The position numbers and the translations under genes are program-made. The notes under the pieces were generated by a model, which ran no database searches, was not told where the DNA came from, and was given only the letters and a program-made list of their open reading frames with translations. Positions 1-9,419 of a stretch of DNA of 64,000 nt are shown here, piece by piece. The stretch lies in the NCBI GenBank assembly GCA_028278335.1, contig JANQEN010000135.1, positions 1-64,000 on the forward strand, read 5' to 3'. How positions within the stretch are numbered: the first letter of the stretch is position 1; every line of letters begins with the position of its first letter. The stretch comes from Chitinivibrionales bacterium. Its GTDB lineage: Bacteria; Fibrobacterota; Chitinivibrionia; Chitinivibrionales; JANQEN01.

Positions 1-143
1 GCGCAGAAGCACAATCCTATGCCCATTAAGACTTTCAGGCTTTTCGGCCATATCACCTTGCAGATATGCCCATCAAAACCTTCAAGTCTTACTAATTCAT
101 AACCTTGCACTTCTGCATCTACTCCTACTGGATAATCTGGGCT
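1..143 (-). repeat. Long-hairpin dispersed repeat, copy 1 (cut by window edge)
   Basis: The reverse complement of this stretch matches 18180-18322 with about nine differences by eye (roughly 94 percent). The body is one long imperfect inverted repeat, with arms GCAGAAG(TG)CAA and TTGTGCTTCTGC near the ends and a tip GG(G/T)CATATC / GATATGGCC around an 8-nt loop. It sits immediately downstream of the TPR gene on the minus strand and may continue left of the window. An open frame runs through both copies without a start codon, so it is not called as a gene. It most resembles an ERIC- or MITE-like non-coding element. Confidence 0.8.
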
Positions 144-164
144 AAAAAAGTGCCCATAAAATAA

Positions 165-3100
165 TTACTGAGCACTCTTTTTTGCGCTTTTAAGTTGTTT
201 CTCCAGTTGCTCTAAGAGAGTGTTGTCGGGATTATGTTTTTTGCCTCTGGTTAGCCATTTTTCAGCTTTACTGTATTTCTCTAGGGCGAGGTATATGTTA
301 ACCAAATTGGCGTAGCCATCAGCAATATCAGCTCTTTTTGAAACAGCGTTTTTGTAACAGTCAATGGCCAACTCGATCTCTCCCTGAGCCCCATAAATAG
401 CACCAAGATTATTCCAAGCCCGATAAAAGCGATCGTCCTCTTGAACAATTTTTCTATAGAGGCTCTCTGCTGCCTTTTCATTACCCTGAGCCTGGTGTTC
501 AACAGCTTCGTTATACATCTTTTCTAACTGGGTAAACTCAATTTTTTTCTTTGGTTTTACCTGTGTTGCTTGGTACTTTTTCTCAATATCCTGATTTGAG
601 TAAGAAGGATTCAAGGCTCGTGCCTTCTGATAATATTCCCAGGATAGATCTATTTTATCAAGGTTATACTCTGCTACTGCCCTATTGTACCAGGCTAAAC
701 CATTCTCTTGTTCTATTTCGGTTAAACGGGTGAACCATCGTCGAGCTTTAAGCCAGTCCTGCTGCTTAATTGCGGTGTTTCCCAACAATCGATAGAGGGG
801 TTTTTGGTTGGCTGTACTTTGAGCTTTGTCAAGTAAGTTATTTTCCATCTCGTTGATAGGGCCATAGTGTTGTGCATTAAAGGCTGCTAAGGCTTGATTA
901 TAAAGACCGGAAAAAGAGGTGTCTTTTAATGTGCTGTAAAGGGAGTAAGCCTGGTCATACTCCTTTTCGGCAAAGGCCTGTTTGGCGGTAAGCCTCTTTT
1001 TTATTTTCTCCCAAACCGGTGTGTCCGGTATGTGTACTATTGCCCGTTTTGCAAGATTATGTTTTCCATAATGTACGTAAATTGTAGCCAAAGCAAACCA
1101 GTCATTGTGATTCTTTTGGGAAAGAGATTCAAAAGATTTTTCTGCTGCAAGTGTATCACCTTTAATCAAGAGCATCTCCCCGGAGGCCCGTTTTGTGTTA
1201 ATAGACTGGGAAAACTCTTTTTGCAAAAGTATGTGAAATTTTTCTGCTTTTCTATACTTTTTATCACGAATAGCTACATTAAAGGCATTATAGAGGGCAA
1301 CATTTCTTTTTGGAGAACCCAGGGCTCGTTCGTAGGATTTTAGTGCCCTGTTAAGCTCCCCCTTTGATTCGTAGACATTACCGACATTAATATGGATAGA
1401 AAGGTTTTTAGGATCTAGGCTGAGGGCTTTTTCATATTTTTCTAAAGCTTTTTGATAGTTTCCCTCCTGTTCTAAAACTAAACCCATATTAATCCAAATA
1501 GTGGGATTCTGTGGATCTTCTTTAAGGGTTTGCGCCCAAAGGTTTTGTGCTTTTTTTGAAAGGCCACGACTGTTGAATACAAAGGCTAAAAGGCCCCTGG
1601 TGGCAATACTTTTTTTATTTAGTTGCAAGCTTTTTTCTAAGGCGGTCTGCGCCTGTTCAAGAGCATTCTGTTTGACCTGTGCATAACCAAGCTGGTAGTA
1701 TAAGCGCCAGGAATTGCCGGTCCACTTTGGAATGAGCTTTGTCAGAATCGCAATGCCTTTACTATACAAACCAGTATGGAGATAGGTTTCAGCCAGGGTG
1801 TACTCGGTTTGCGGGTCCAGGGTAAACAGGGTCCGTGCTTCCTCTAAGGTTGAGAGAGCTTTGTCCCATGAGCCCTGGGCAGTATAAAAAAGGGCCAAAT
1901 GCTTATAAATTGTAAGGTCCCGTTTTTCTTGATCAATGGTTTGCATGAGAGAAATAGCTCGAGCAAAATCCCTTCGATAATAGTAGAGTATTGCCAGTCG
2001 TAGGGCGATTCCCTTACAATCAGATTTACAGAGGCGCAATTCCCTCTCAGTTTTTTCAATCGCCTCTACAAGATTTTTATCATCCTTTTCAGCAAGGGCC
2101 AGGTTGAGTTGTGCACTATAGAGAGCCGGATTTTTACTCAGTGCCTTTTTAAATTGTCGAATAGCTCGCTCTTTTTTTCCTTTTTCAAAGAGGAGAACGC
2201 CAAGAAAATCATGGTAGGCGGCTTTTGCATCCAGCAGCAATGCCCTTTGAATTAACGATTCGGCCAGTTCATTTTCTTTAAGCTTATGAGCAACAACAGC
2301 TTTTAAATGATAAAGAGCGGGATCATTAATGGTGTCACTAAGGGCATCCCAAATCTTTTTTGCCTTTTGATATTCATTGTGATAGAAGTGAAGCAAGCCT
2401 GCATTATACCGAAGAATCTCATCCTTTGGATAGTAGGATAGGCCTTTGTCAAAATAGGTGCGGGCTGTTTGAAGATCATCACACTCCTTGGCAATAATGC
2501 CGCCTAAAAGCCATGCATCGGCAGAGGGATAGGATACCTGTTTGAAAAAGGTCTTCATTGTTTCAAAGGCCCTATTTTTGTTTCCCTTGGCAAGATGAAT
2601 CTCGGCAATGGTAAGGTAAATAGCTTTATCACCACCCCGAGAAATCGCCTCCTGTAAATATGATAGCGCTTGCCCATCTGCTCCACGGGTTGCTTCAATT
2701 TCGCCAAGCATTTTTAAGGCATGATGGTTTTTGCTTTCCCGCTTTAATATTTTTTCTGCAGACAGAGTGTCTCCTGATTTGATTAATGCAAAGGCATATG
2801 TCCCCCAAGATCCCTGATGAGCACGGTTGATGCCATAGGCCTTTTTAAGAATCCGGATAGCTTCCTTTTCATAACCCTGGGAGAGGTTGATCTTGCCCAG
2901 CATGACCAAGGCATCAACAAAACGATCATTTTTGTCAAGGGCTTGTCGAAAGTAGGTCTTAGCAAGGGTTGTCTCTTTTTTATTGAAGGACAATATGCCC
3001 AGATTATAGTAGACAATTGCGTACTCAGGGTCGATCTCGATTACCTTTTGCCAGGTTTCCTCGGCAAGGGAGATATTACCTCGTCTAAAATAGACGACTC

Positions 3101-3365
3101 CGCAGTTATTAATGGCGTCACTATAGTTGGGTAATGTCTGAGCGGCCTTTTTAAAAAAGGTAAGTGCTTCGTCATAGTTTTCAAGATTTAGTGCATCTAA
3201 TCCCTTTGTATTTAGATCAAAGGCCTCCTCGGCAACTTTTATTAAGGCTGAGGGAATCACTTCACTATCTTGATCAAGATCAATTTCAATAGTTGGCTCT
3301 GAAGCGAAAGGGGTGATTAATAGAAAAAGTAAAAAGTATAGGAGCGTGGAAAGTTTGAGTTTCAT
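165..3365 (-). CDS. Large secreted tetratricopeptide-repeat (TPR) protein
   Basis: The product is about 1066 residues. An N-terminal hydrophobic signal (residues 5-22, rich in Leu and Phe) ending near TPFAS predicts export. Essentially the whole mature protein is a chain of TPR units (A-x-x-Y/L-x-x-G ... A-x-x-x-F/Y-x-x-A-L ... P) from about residue 50 to the C-terminus, in the order of twenty repeats, with a more charged break near residues 950-965 (PKKKIEF). TPR arrays are protein-interaction scaffolds; the sequence does not identify a partner. A TTG three bases upstream at 3368 is an alternative start and lies better spaced from an AGGA motif. No neighbour is obviously co-transcribed; the thioredoxin-like gene upstream is 150 bases away on the same strand. 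Confidence 0.9.
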   Translation of the reverse strand: MKLKLSTLLYFLLFLLITPFASEPTIEIDLDQDSEVIPSALIKVAEEAFDLNTKGLDALNLENYDEALTFFKKAAQTLPNYSDAINNCGVVYFRRGNISLAEETWQKVIEIDPEYAIVYYNLGILSFNKKETTLAKTYFRQALDKNDRFVDALVMLGKINLSQGYEKEAIRILKKAYGINRAHQGSWGTYAFALIKSGDTLSAEKILKRESKNHHALKMLGEIEATRGADGQALSYLQEAISRGGDKAIYLTIAEIHLAKGNKNRAFETMKTFFKQVSYPSADAWLLGGIIAKECDDLQTARTYFDKGLSYYPKDEILRYNAGLLHFYHNEYQKAKKIWDALSDTINDPALYHLKAVVAHKLKENELAESLIQRALLLDAKAAYHDFLGVLLFEKGKKERAIRQFKKALSKNPALYSAQLNLALAEKDDKNLVEAIEKTERELRLCKSDCKGIALRLAILYYYRRDFARAISLMQTIDQEKRDLTIYKHLALFYTAQGSWDKALSTLEEARTLFTLDPQTEYTLAETYLHTGLYSKGIAILTKLIPKWTGNSWRLYYQLGYAQVKQNALEQAQTALEKSLQLNKKSIATRGLLAFVFNSRGLSKKAQNLWAQTLKEDPQNPTIWINMGLVLEQEGNYQKALEKYEKALSLDPKNLSIHINVGNVYESKGELNRALKSYERALGSPKRNVALYNAFNVAIRDKKYRKAEKFHILLQKEFSQSINTKRASGEMLLIKGDTLAAEKSFESLSQKNHNDWFALATIYVHYGKHNLAKRAIVHIPDTPVWEKIKKRLTAKQAFAEKEYDQAYSLYSTLKDTSFSGLYNQALAAFNAQHYGPINEMENNLLDKAQSTANQKPLYRLLGNTAIKQQDWLKARRWFTRLTEIEQENGLAWYNRAVAEYNLDKIDLSWEYYQKARALNPSYSNQDIEKKYQATQVKPKKKIEFTQLEKMYNEAVEHQAQGNEKAAESLYRKIVQEDDRFYRAWNNLGAIYGAQGEIELAIDCYKNAVSKRADIADGYANLVNIYLALEKYSKAEKWLTRGKKHNPDNTLLEQLEKQLKSAKKSAQ

Positions 3366-3519
3366 CAATGGTTATTAATCCTAGTTGAAAATGTCTATTC
3401 TATTATAAAAGTATATAAGCTATTGAATAAAATAGTATCAAATAGGGATTAATGGCTACCAAATGATGGATCTCGGAGTTACCCCGGAAAGTATTTCTTT
3501 TAAACAATTTGGATGAATA

Positions 3520-3873
3520 TTAAATTAGGTTTTCTGTTTTCTTTGTCTCTTTTTGTGTAAGATCAATAAGGTTTTGAATCTCTGTTTCGAAAACCGATTC
3601 ACTCTCTATGCCACTGATTGAGCTAATGATTTCTCCTCTGTAGTAAAAATAGAAGGTTGGGATGTCTCGAATTCTAAAACTATCCCGCATATCGGAGTTT
3701 TTGTAGATATCAATTTGAAAGTGATCAATTGGAGCAGCTATTGATTCCAACACCTTTTCGATTCTGTGACTCATCATTTTACACTTGGAACTAAAGTTCC
3801 ACATGAATTCAACAATCACCGGCTTTTTAGACTCCAGGACTACTTTTGCAAAATTTTCTGATGTGATTTCCAT
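3520..3873 (-). CDS. Thioredoxin-fold protein with SxxC in place of CxxC
   Basis: The 117-residue protein has the size and layout of a cytoplasmic thioredoxin: beta-strand VIVEF at 19-23, active-site loop at 25-34, and the cis-proline loop DIPTF with Pro72. The active site reads F-S-S-K-C-K where thioredoxins have W-C-G-P-C-K, so the nucleophilic cysteine is Ser28 while the resolving Cys31 remains. By family knowledge this should abolish ordinary dithiol-disulfide reductase activity; the protein may act as a monothiol, a chaperone-like binder or a regulator (inference). The C-terminus is Lys-rich. A ribosome-binding sequence GTAGGTG precedes the ATG. It may share a transcript with the TPR gene downstream. 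Confidence 0.8.
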   Translation of the reverse strand: MEITSENFAKVVLESKKPVIVEFMWNFSSKCKMMSHRIEKVLESIAAPIDHFQIDIYKNSDMRDSFRIRDIPTFYFYYRGEIISSISGIESESVFETEIQNLIDLTQKETKKTENLI

Positions 3874-4038
3874 CGGACACCTACTTCTTTTTGAAACTAA
3901 AAATTTATAACTACTCTATAAATTCGCAAAAGCAATGCCAAATCAAATTTGCTTTAGAATTAATAATTGTATTACTTTAAATTATATGGAGTTATGTGGC
4001 TTAGATGGATGTGCCGTTGACTCATTATAAGGCTTCTC

Positions 4039-4060
4039 GATCTACGATATTTCGTAGGTC
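4039..4060. other. Stem-loop downstream of the sigma54 regulator
   Basis: CTACGA / TCGTAG forms a perfect 6-bp stem around a 4-nt loop and extends outward to 9 pairs with one mismatch. A second small hairpin (CCGA-loop-TCGG on the minus strand) lies beside it at about 4062-4074. It is placed just past the stop codon of the minus-strand regulator gene, but neither side has a clear T-run, so a terminator function is only possible. Confidence 0.35.
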
Positions 4061-4081
4061 GTCCGAAATGTCGGAGCTTTG

Positions 4082-6271
4082 CTATCGTTTAATACTCAGT
4101 TTTTCCATTCGAGACTCAAGGGTTGTGGGTTTGAGTCCCAGAAGCTTAGCTGCACCCTGTTCACCACGAATGCGCCAATTGGTTCGTTCCAAAATGGATA
4201 CTATGTACTCTTTTTCATACTCCTGCAAAGGAAGGGGAGGTTTAGTACCATCTGTGGTTGAAGGATGGTTAAACCAGGGGCCAAGGGTTAATTTTTTTCC
4301 TGGGCTCGTTATAACAGCTCTTTCAATAATGTTCTCTAGTTCACGGACATTGCCTGGCCAGTCATACTTTTCTAAAGCCTTGATTGTGGTGAGAGAAATT
4401 GATGAGATCTCTTTGCCTGCTTTAATACTATATTTGTGAAGAAAGTGCTGCACTAACACCGATATATCCTCTTTACGCTCCCGCAGAGGAGGGCATTGTA
4501 CGGGAAATACATGGAGACGATAATAGAGATCTTGTCTAAAATTTCCTTCGCTCATAGACTTGTCTAAATCTCTATTGGTCGCAGCAATTATGCGGACATC
4601 AACGGATATGGTTGTTGGATTACCAATTCTTTCAAATTCTCCATCCTGTAATACCCGGAGAAGTTTCGCTTGAAGTTCAACAGAAAAATCTCCTATTTCA
4701 TCCAGAAAGAGTGTCCCTCCATTGGCAAGTTCAAATCGTCCGATTGTCTGCTTAGTAGCACCGGTAAAGGCACCCTTTTCATGACCAAAAAGTTCACTTT
4801 CAATAAGGTTTGCTGGTAAGGCTGCACAGTTGACTTTAACTAGGGGGCTGTTTTTTCGGTTGCTTAGGCTGTGGATTGCTCGTGCTACCAACTCTTTTCC
4901 TGTTCCGGTTTCACCAACGACTAAGACCGTAGTTTCTGTTGAGGCGACTTGTTCAATATCAGAGAGCATCTGTTTCATTTTAGCGCTTCTTCCAATAATA
5001 TCGCCAAAATTATGAGCCAATTTGATCTCTTCCCGAAGGTACCGGTTCTCATTTTCAATGTGCTGTTTTAGTTTTTCCAGCTCATGCAAGGTTGTCTGTA
5101 ATTTTTCCTTGGAAACACGGAGTTCCTCCTCAGCTTTTTTTCTTTCAGTAATATCTTGCACTGTTCCAATAAGTAGGGCAACCTTTCCCGTTTCATCTTT
5201 GACAGCTTCTCCAATTGCGTGAACATGCTTGATGCGACCATCTTTACATTGAAGACGGTGTTCTATATCCCAGGGCTCTCCTGTTTCCATGCCTCGTTGT
5301 ATATGGTATAGGTCATACTCACGATCTTCTGGATGAACAATATCAACAAAGGATTGTAAGGTGGCTTCGTCTCGACTCAGTTCAAAAATTTTAAATAACT
5401 CATCAGAACCTTCTACCGTCATTGTTGCGGGGTGCAATTTCCAATGACCAATTTTGGCAATAGATTGAGCTTCCATCAGATAATGCTCACTCTCTCGGAG
5501 TGAATCTTCTACTTTTTTCTGCTCTGTAATATCGATACCAAAGGATATGGTGCCGATTATCTCCTTATTCTTTCGCAGTTCACTGTTACGCCATAGTATG
5601 TATTTTTCCTTGCCACCTTTGGTTAAAATAGGATTCTCGAAATTTTTAGGAATTCCCTTTTGTATCAGTTCCTCAAAAATCTCCCATACCTGGGGATACC
5701 GATCCTTTGGTACTAATACTTCAAACCAATTTTTATGAATAAGATCGGTGCGGCTATACCCGGTTATCTCTTCAGCAGTCTGATTAAATACGGTGATGTT
5801 TCCGGTAACATCTAAACCAATTACCATGGCATTGGCAGTTTCAATAAGGTTTTCAACATACTCCTTTTCTGATTGTATCTCTTGTTCAAACACCTTCTGT
5901 TTAGTAATGGTACGAAGAGTAATAAGTAGAATTTTAGGGTTTTTGTTTTCATCATATTCTAATACAACCTCTCTACTATTGATCCATTCCCAATCGTTGT
6001 CCTTGTTTCTAAGCCGGTATTCAATATTTGATGATCCTTCACATACCTTTGTCAATAGGTTTTGCCAATGCCTTTGGAGTGCTTCTTGATCGTCAGGATG
6101 TACTGCATGAAGAATGGATTGTGGACTTTCAAGCTCCTTTCGGGTGTACCCACAAAACTCTTCCTTGTTAAGGAAAAGGGTTTTGCCTAGGGAGAGGTCC
6201 AACAGGTAAATGGTATCAGATAAATGTGCTAATAAATCAAGGGGCAACTGAGTATTGTATTGCTTTTCCAT
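4082..6271 (-). CDS. PAS-PAS-PAS sigma54-dependent transcriptional activator
   Basis: The 729-residue protein has three PAS/PAC sensor domains (about 8-130, 138-255, 260-383; each PAC ends in a T/D-I-T-x-Q/R-K motif), a coiled coil (about 380-420), a sigma54-interaction AAA+ domain (about 420-650) and a C-terminal Fis-type helix-turn-helix (about 700-729). Visible motifs are Walker A GETGTGKE, the sigma54-contact loop GAFTGA, Walker [12 protein letters not shown], and [10 protein letters not shown]. There is no receiver domain, so the signal is probably sensed directly by the PAS domains. The gene starts 14 bases after the stop of a bacteriohemerythrin gene, which suggests an oxygen- or redox-related signal (inference). 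No good ribosome-binding site precedes the ATG, compatible with translational coupling. The target genes are not evident. Confidence 0.93.
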   Translation of the reverse strand: MEKQYNTQLPLDLLAHLSDTIYLLDLSLGKTLFLNKEEFCGYTRKELESPQSILHAVHPDDQEALQRHWQNLLTKVCEGSSNIEYRLRNKDNDWEWINSREVVLEYDENKNPKILLITLRTITKQKVFEQEIQSEKEYVENLIETANAMVIGLDVTGNITVFNQTAEEITGYSRTDLIHKNWFEVLVPKDRYPQVWEIFEELIQKGIPKNFENPILTKGGKEKYILWRNSELRKNKEIIGTISFGIDITEQKKVEDSLRESEHYLMEAQSIAKIGHWKLHPATMTVEGSDELFKIFELSRDEATLQSFVDIVHPEDREYDLYHIQRGMETGEPWDIEHRLQCKDGRIKHVHAIGEAVKDETGKVALLIGTVQDITERKKAEEELRVSKEKLQTTLHELEKLKQHIENENRYLREEIKLAHNFGDIIGRSAKMKQMLSDIEQVASTETTVLVVGETGTGKELVARAIHSLSNRKNSPLVKVNCAALPANLIESELFGHEKGAFTGATKQTIGRFELANGGTLFLDEIGDFSVELQAKLLRVLQDGEFERIGNPTTISVDVRIIAATNRDLDKSMSEGNFRQDLYYRLHVFPVQCPPLRERKEDISVLVQHFLHKYSIKAGKEISSISLTTIKALEKYDWPGNVRELENIIERAVITSPGKKLTLGPWFNHPSTTDGTKPPLPLQEYEKEYIVSILERTNWRIRGEQGAAKLLGLKPTTLESRMEKLSIKR

Positions 6272-6285
6272 ACCTGTGCACGGGA

Positions 6286-6687
6286 TTATTTTTTGTGATG
6301 TGCCAGCTTTATATCTTCTTTTGTGGTGTGGTCAATGAACCAGGTCACTAAAAAGGTTGCGATTTCAAAGATTGTAATGGCACCTATTTCATAGAGTTTT
6401 ATTCTTTTTGACAACTCATCAAGAATTTGTATGTGGAGCAGTTTGTGGTCTTCATACGCAGGATATTCAATCAACTGCATGATGTTTTCTTCACTACAAA
6501 AATGAAATTGAGCGTACAATACAATCTCATTAAGGTGACTGGCGCAAAGCTTTTCCGACAGGTCATTGCTGGTGGTGTCATTGAATCGTTTCATCAATTC
6601 AAGAAAGTATTTGTGCTGAAAATCAATTTCAGCAATTCCTGTTTCAAAGGAGGAGCTCCACTGAGGAATGTGCAAAGGCTGTGTCAC
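6286..6687 (-). CDS. Bacteriohemerythrin
   Basis: The 133-residue four-helix protein carries the full hemerythrin di-iron ligand set: His25 (IDFQH), His62 and Glu66 (HFCSEE), His81 and His85 (HKLLH), His120 and Asp125 (HTTKED). Members of this family bind O2 reversibly at a non-haem di-iron centre and act in oxygen storage, delivery or sensing, often near chemotaxis or signalling proteins. Its length fits the single-domain family. It is the first gene of a two-gene set with the PAS-sigma54 activator 14 bases downstream, so it may supply the oxygen-responsive input or be autoregulated with it; that link is inference from proximity. Confidence 0.93.
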   Translation of the reverse strand: MTQPLHIPQWSSSFETGIAEIDFQHKYFLELMKRFNDTTSNDLSEKLCASHLNEIVLYAQFHFCSEENIMQLIEYPAYEDHKLLHIQILDELSKRIKLYEIGAITIFEIATFLVTWFIDHTTKEDIKLAHHKK

Positions 6688-7014
6688 GGTTCAACCACCT
6701 TGGAGAAAACAACAATATCTACATAGTGTACCTACGTTGCCTAGTTCTAACCATAGAATAATTATACTATGTATTCAGAATTTAATGCACCGCTTTTCAA
6801 ATATTTGGTGATGGTAACTAGATTGCGGTGACGAGCAATAGGGTACAGCCTACTTAAATACATGATTTCAGTTAAGAAAACAAATAAAAGAGAATATTTA
6901 TTGTTTGCCTCTCTGATCTGCACCATAAGATTCGTTAACAGGAATTTCCATATTATATTTTTATCTGCTAAAGTATACGTTAACTGAGAAGAGAATTTTA
7001 TCCTGGAGGATGTT
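6688..7014. other. Divergent intergenic region between hemerythrin and purD
   Basis: These 327 bases contain no convincing gene. They must hold the promoters for the minus-strand hemerythrin/regulator pair and for plus-strand purD. The purD-proximal half is AT-rich with several TATA-like stretches, but I could not settle on a -35/-10 pair. A strong GGAGGA ribosome-binding site for purD is at 7005-7010. Confidence 0.5.
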
Positions 7015-8319
7015 GTGGATTTTATGGATTCCATACTGATCGTTGGGGGCGGTGGTCGTGAACATGCGCTTCTCAAGGCACTACTCAGGTCAGATCGGCC
7101 TTTGTGTTTATATGCCTTTCCTGGAAATGCTGGAATGGAAAATGACGGTTGTATGATTGTTGATGCAAAGATAAACAATTGGAAAGATTTGGCAAACTGG
7201 GCAATAAAAAATGAGATCGATCTCACAGTCGTTGGTCCGGAACAGCCTTTGGTTGAGGGAATCGTTGACACCTTCCAAAAGGCTCGCCTACCAATTTTTG
7301 GTCCCACAAAAAAGGCCGCACAAATAGAGGGAAGTAAATTTTACTCAAAAAACTTGATGAAAAAATATAATATCCCAACAGCCGCCTTTGAATCATTTAC
7401 TGATAAGAGTGCTGCCATGGAATATCTTGGAAAAGTTGGTGCACCAATTGTGATAAAGGCCAGTGGCCTTGCTGCAGGTAAAGGGGCAATTGTTTGCAAC
7501 ACCATGGAGGAAGCCGAGGGTGCTCTGTCGCTTATTTTTGATGATAAAGCCTTTGGTGCAGCCGGTGATACGGTGATTATTGAGGAGAAAATGGAAGGTG
7601 AAGAGGCATCGGTATTTGTATTAAGCGATGGTAAAAATTACAAAGTTCTTCCTGTTTCTCAGGACCACAAACCAATCTTTGATGGTGATAAAGGTCCCAA
7701 TACTGGTGGTATGGGAGCCTATGCTCCAGCCCCACTAGTAAATGAGGCATTGTTGGCGCAGATTGAAGAGGAAGTCATTGTGCCAACCCTCAATGCTATG
7801 AAAGAGGAGGGCGCCACCTATCGTGGGCTTCTCTATGCTGGTCTTATGATGACCAAAGAGGGCCCCAAGGTTGTTGAGTATAACTGCCGTTTCGGTGATC
7901 CAGAAACCCAAGCAGTGCTTCCTCTGGTTGACTGTGATTGGTTTGAGGTGCTCTCAGCCTGTACCGATGGTACCTTAGATTCTGTTCAATGGACTATTAA
8001 AAAGGAGGCCTGTGTGGCGGTTGTGCTTGCCTCTGGTGGCTATCCAGGAAAGTATGAAAAGGGTAAAAAGATTGTCGGTATTGACAAAGCAGAACGAAGC
8101 AAAGCTAATGTTGACGTGTATCATGCAGGAACAGAAAAGGTTGATGAGGACACCTTGGTAACCAGTGGTGGTCGTGTTTTAGCTGTGAGTGCCTGTGAGC
8201 CAACCTTAGAAGAGGCTATTGCAACGGCCTATGAAAATGTCGCTATGATAGAATTTGAGGGAGTGACCTTTCGTCGCGATATTGGTATGAAGGGAGTTGC
8301 TCGTTTAAAAAAGAGTTAA
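7015..8319 (+). CDS. purD: Phosphoribosylamine-glycine ligase (GAR synthetase)
   Basis: PurD catalyses the second committed step of de novo purine synthesis: 5-phosphoribosylamine + glycine + ATP to GAR. The 434-residue length is typical. Visible landmarks are the N-terminal loop GGGGREHAL, VVGPEQPLV, the ATP-grasp segment KASGLAAGKG, DHKPIFDGDKGPNTGGMGAYAP split around the substrate site, and the metal-binding EYNCRFGDPETQ. The start is taken as GTG at 7015, 4 bases after GGAGGA; ATG at 7024 is an alternative 13 bases after it. The enzyme is cytoplasmic. The next purine gene, purE, follows on the same strand after an unusual 638-base gap. Confidence 0.98.
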   Translation: MDFMDSILIVGGGGREHALLKALLRSDRPLCLYAFPGNAGMENDGCMIVDAKINNWKDLANWAIKNEIDLTVVGPEQPLVEGIVDTFQKARLPIFGPTKKAAQIEGSKFYSKNLMKKYNIPTAAFESFTDKSAAMEYLGKVGAPIVIKASGLAAGKGAIVCNTMEEAEGALSLIFDDKAFGAAGDTVIIEEKMEGEEASVFVLSDGKNYKVLPVSQDHKPIFDGDKGPNTGGMGAYAPAPLVNEALLAQIEEEVIVPTLNAMKEEGATYRGLLYAGLMMTKEGPKVVEYNCRFGDPETQAVLPLVDCDWFEVLSACTDGTLDSVQWTIKKEACVAVVLASGGYPGKYEKGKKIVGIDKAERSKANVDVYHAGTEKVDEDTLVTSGGRVLAVSACEPTLEEAIATAYENVAMIEFEGVTFRRDIGMKGVARLKKS

Positions 8320-8350
8320 GCTAATCTATATTTTTTTAAAAGCTTAAACC

Positions 8351-8368
8351 GGGGGGAAATTTCCCCCC
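8351..8368. repeat. Perfect 18-bp palindrome G6-AAATTT-C6
   Basis: GGGGGGAAATTTCCCCCC is perfectly self-complementary and is flanked on both sides by AAGCTT copies (8340-8345 and 8374-8379). It lies 31 bases after the purD stop. There is no T-run, so it is not a classical terminator; it may stabilise the 3-prime end of the purD mRNA. Confidence 0.7.
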
Positions 8369-8395
8369 ACAGCAAGCTTCCTTCAAGCTCTTTAA

Positions 8396-8501
8396 CTGCT
8401 TGCATCAATAAAACCTGTGTGGCTCGTGGGTAACAATGCAGTCTGACTCGCCTCTGCTTCGCGGTCACCTATTTGGTGAACCAGTTTTTATAGGCAAGCA
8501 G
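8396..8501. other. Candidate structured RNA or palindromic element
   Basis: An 8-bp perfect closing stem (CTGCTTGC 8396-8403 with GCAAGCAG 8494-8501) encloses further pairings: ATAAAAC...TG with CAGTTTTTAT, GCAG/CTGC at about 8438-8458, and GGTCACC/GGTGAACC at about 8463-8482. Together these could form a multibranched fold of about 106 nt. I do not recognise it as a named RNA family. Confidence 0.35.
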
Positions 8502-8957
8502 GTAACAAAAGCTCTCAGGTGATCTTGCTGATTCCCCCTTGAATTCTATTTGAAAACCATATGATTTCTTCAAAAAATTCATTTCTTACTGCGGTTGGCT
8601 ACAAAATGCTTTGGATTTCGTTACATTCAATCAATTACCCACTATGAGTTCACCTCTTTCAATTTCCTTATCCAAAGGATTTTTGCTTAACCTTAAAACG
8701 AAACTGAGTTATTATAGGCAACCACATCAAAGAAAGGTTATCTAATCACTTTTTTTCAGGTATTTTTTGATTCTTGAAATATGGTAAAGCGGTTGAAAAT
8801 AGTTGTAGTATCTAAAAATAAAAAACATACAGGCTCTGAATTCTAAAATTATTTTTAAATTCGTTTATAATATATAGACTCACTGGGACAATAAATTTGG
8901 TGATAGTATGCCAGGGAGCTAAAATTACATTGAATCATCTAATGAAGGAGTAGAGTT

Positions 8958-9419
8958 GTGAGTGGAAAAGTTGCCCTTGTTATGGGATCAAAATCTGACA
9001 TGCCAGTTGCAGAAAAAGCCCAAGCTGTCCTTAAAGAGTTTGGGATTGACTTTGAGACCTTTGTGATTTCTGCGCATCGTAATCCTAATAAGATTAAAAA
9101 GTTTGCCTCCACAGCGGAGAGTGAAGGGTATGAAGTTATTATAGCCATGGCAGGCCTGGCTGCCCATCTACCTGGTGTTGTTGCTAGTCTTACCGTATTA
9201 CCGGTTATTGGGGTTCCTGTGGAGTCTGGGGCGCTTCATGGTCAAGATGCGCTCTATTCAATTGTGCAGATGCCTCCTGGAATACCGGTTGCCTCTGTTG
9301 GTATTGGTGGTGCTAAGAATGCTGCTCTATTAGCCGCGCAGATAATGGGTACGAAGGATACTGGATTACGTGATAAAATGCGCGCTTTTAGGGAACAGTT
9401 CGGTGACGATGCAAGCTGA
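8958..9419 (+). CDS. purE: N5-carboxyaminoimidazole ribonucleotide mutase
   Basis: The 153-residue product has the class I PurE signatures: GSKSDMP near residue 11, SAHRNP at about 39, and MAGLAAHLPG with the catalytic region around residue 70, followed by PVIGVPV and the MPPGIPVA segment. PurE converts N5-CAIR to CAIR in purine synthesis; class I enzymes normally work with the ATP-dependent PurK, which is not in the window. It starts with GTG, 7 bases after a GGAG motif. The last codons overlap the start of tsaC. Confidence 0.97.
   Translation: MSGKVALVMGSKSDMPVAEKAQAVLKEFGIDFETFVISAHRNPNKIKKFASTAESEGYEVIIAMAGLAAHLPGVVASLTVLPVIGVPVESGALHGQDALYSIVQMPPGIPVASVGIGGAKNAALLAAQIMGTKDTGLRDKMRAFREQFGDDAS

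Larger units (their letters stand above)
8320..8957. other. 638-base gene-free gap between purD and purE
   Basis: No open frame with coding character is visible. The first 200 bases hold strong secondary structure (a perfect G6-AAATTT-C6 palindrome at 8351-8368 and a larger fold at 8396-8501); the rest is AT-rich. A TATAAT-like hexamer near 8860-8880 upstream of purE lacks a matching -35. The length is unusual between two purine genes and could reflect an inserted non-coding element or a decayed gene. Confidence 0.5.

Noticed and set aside
6762-7307. A 181-codon minus-strand open frame over the purD start
   Set aside because: It is antisense to the clearly conserved N-terminus of PurD and has no recognisable protein features.
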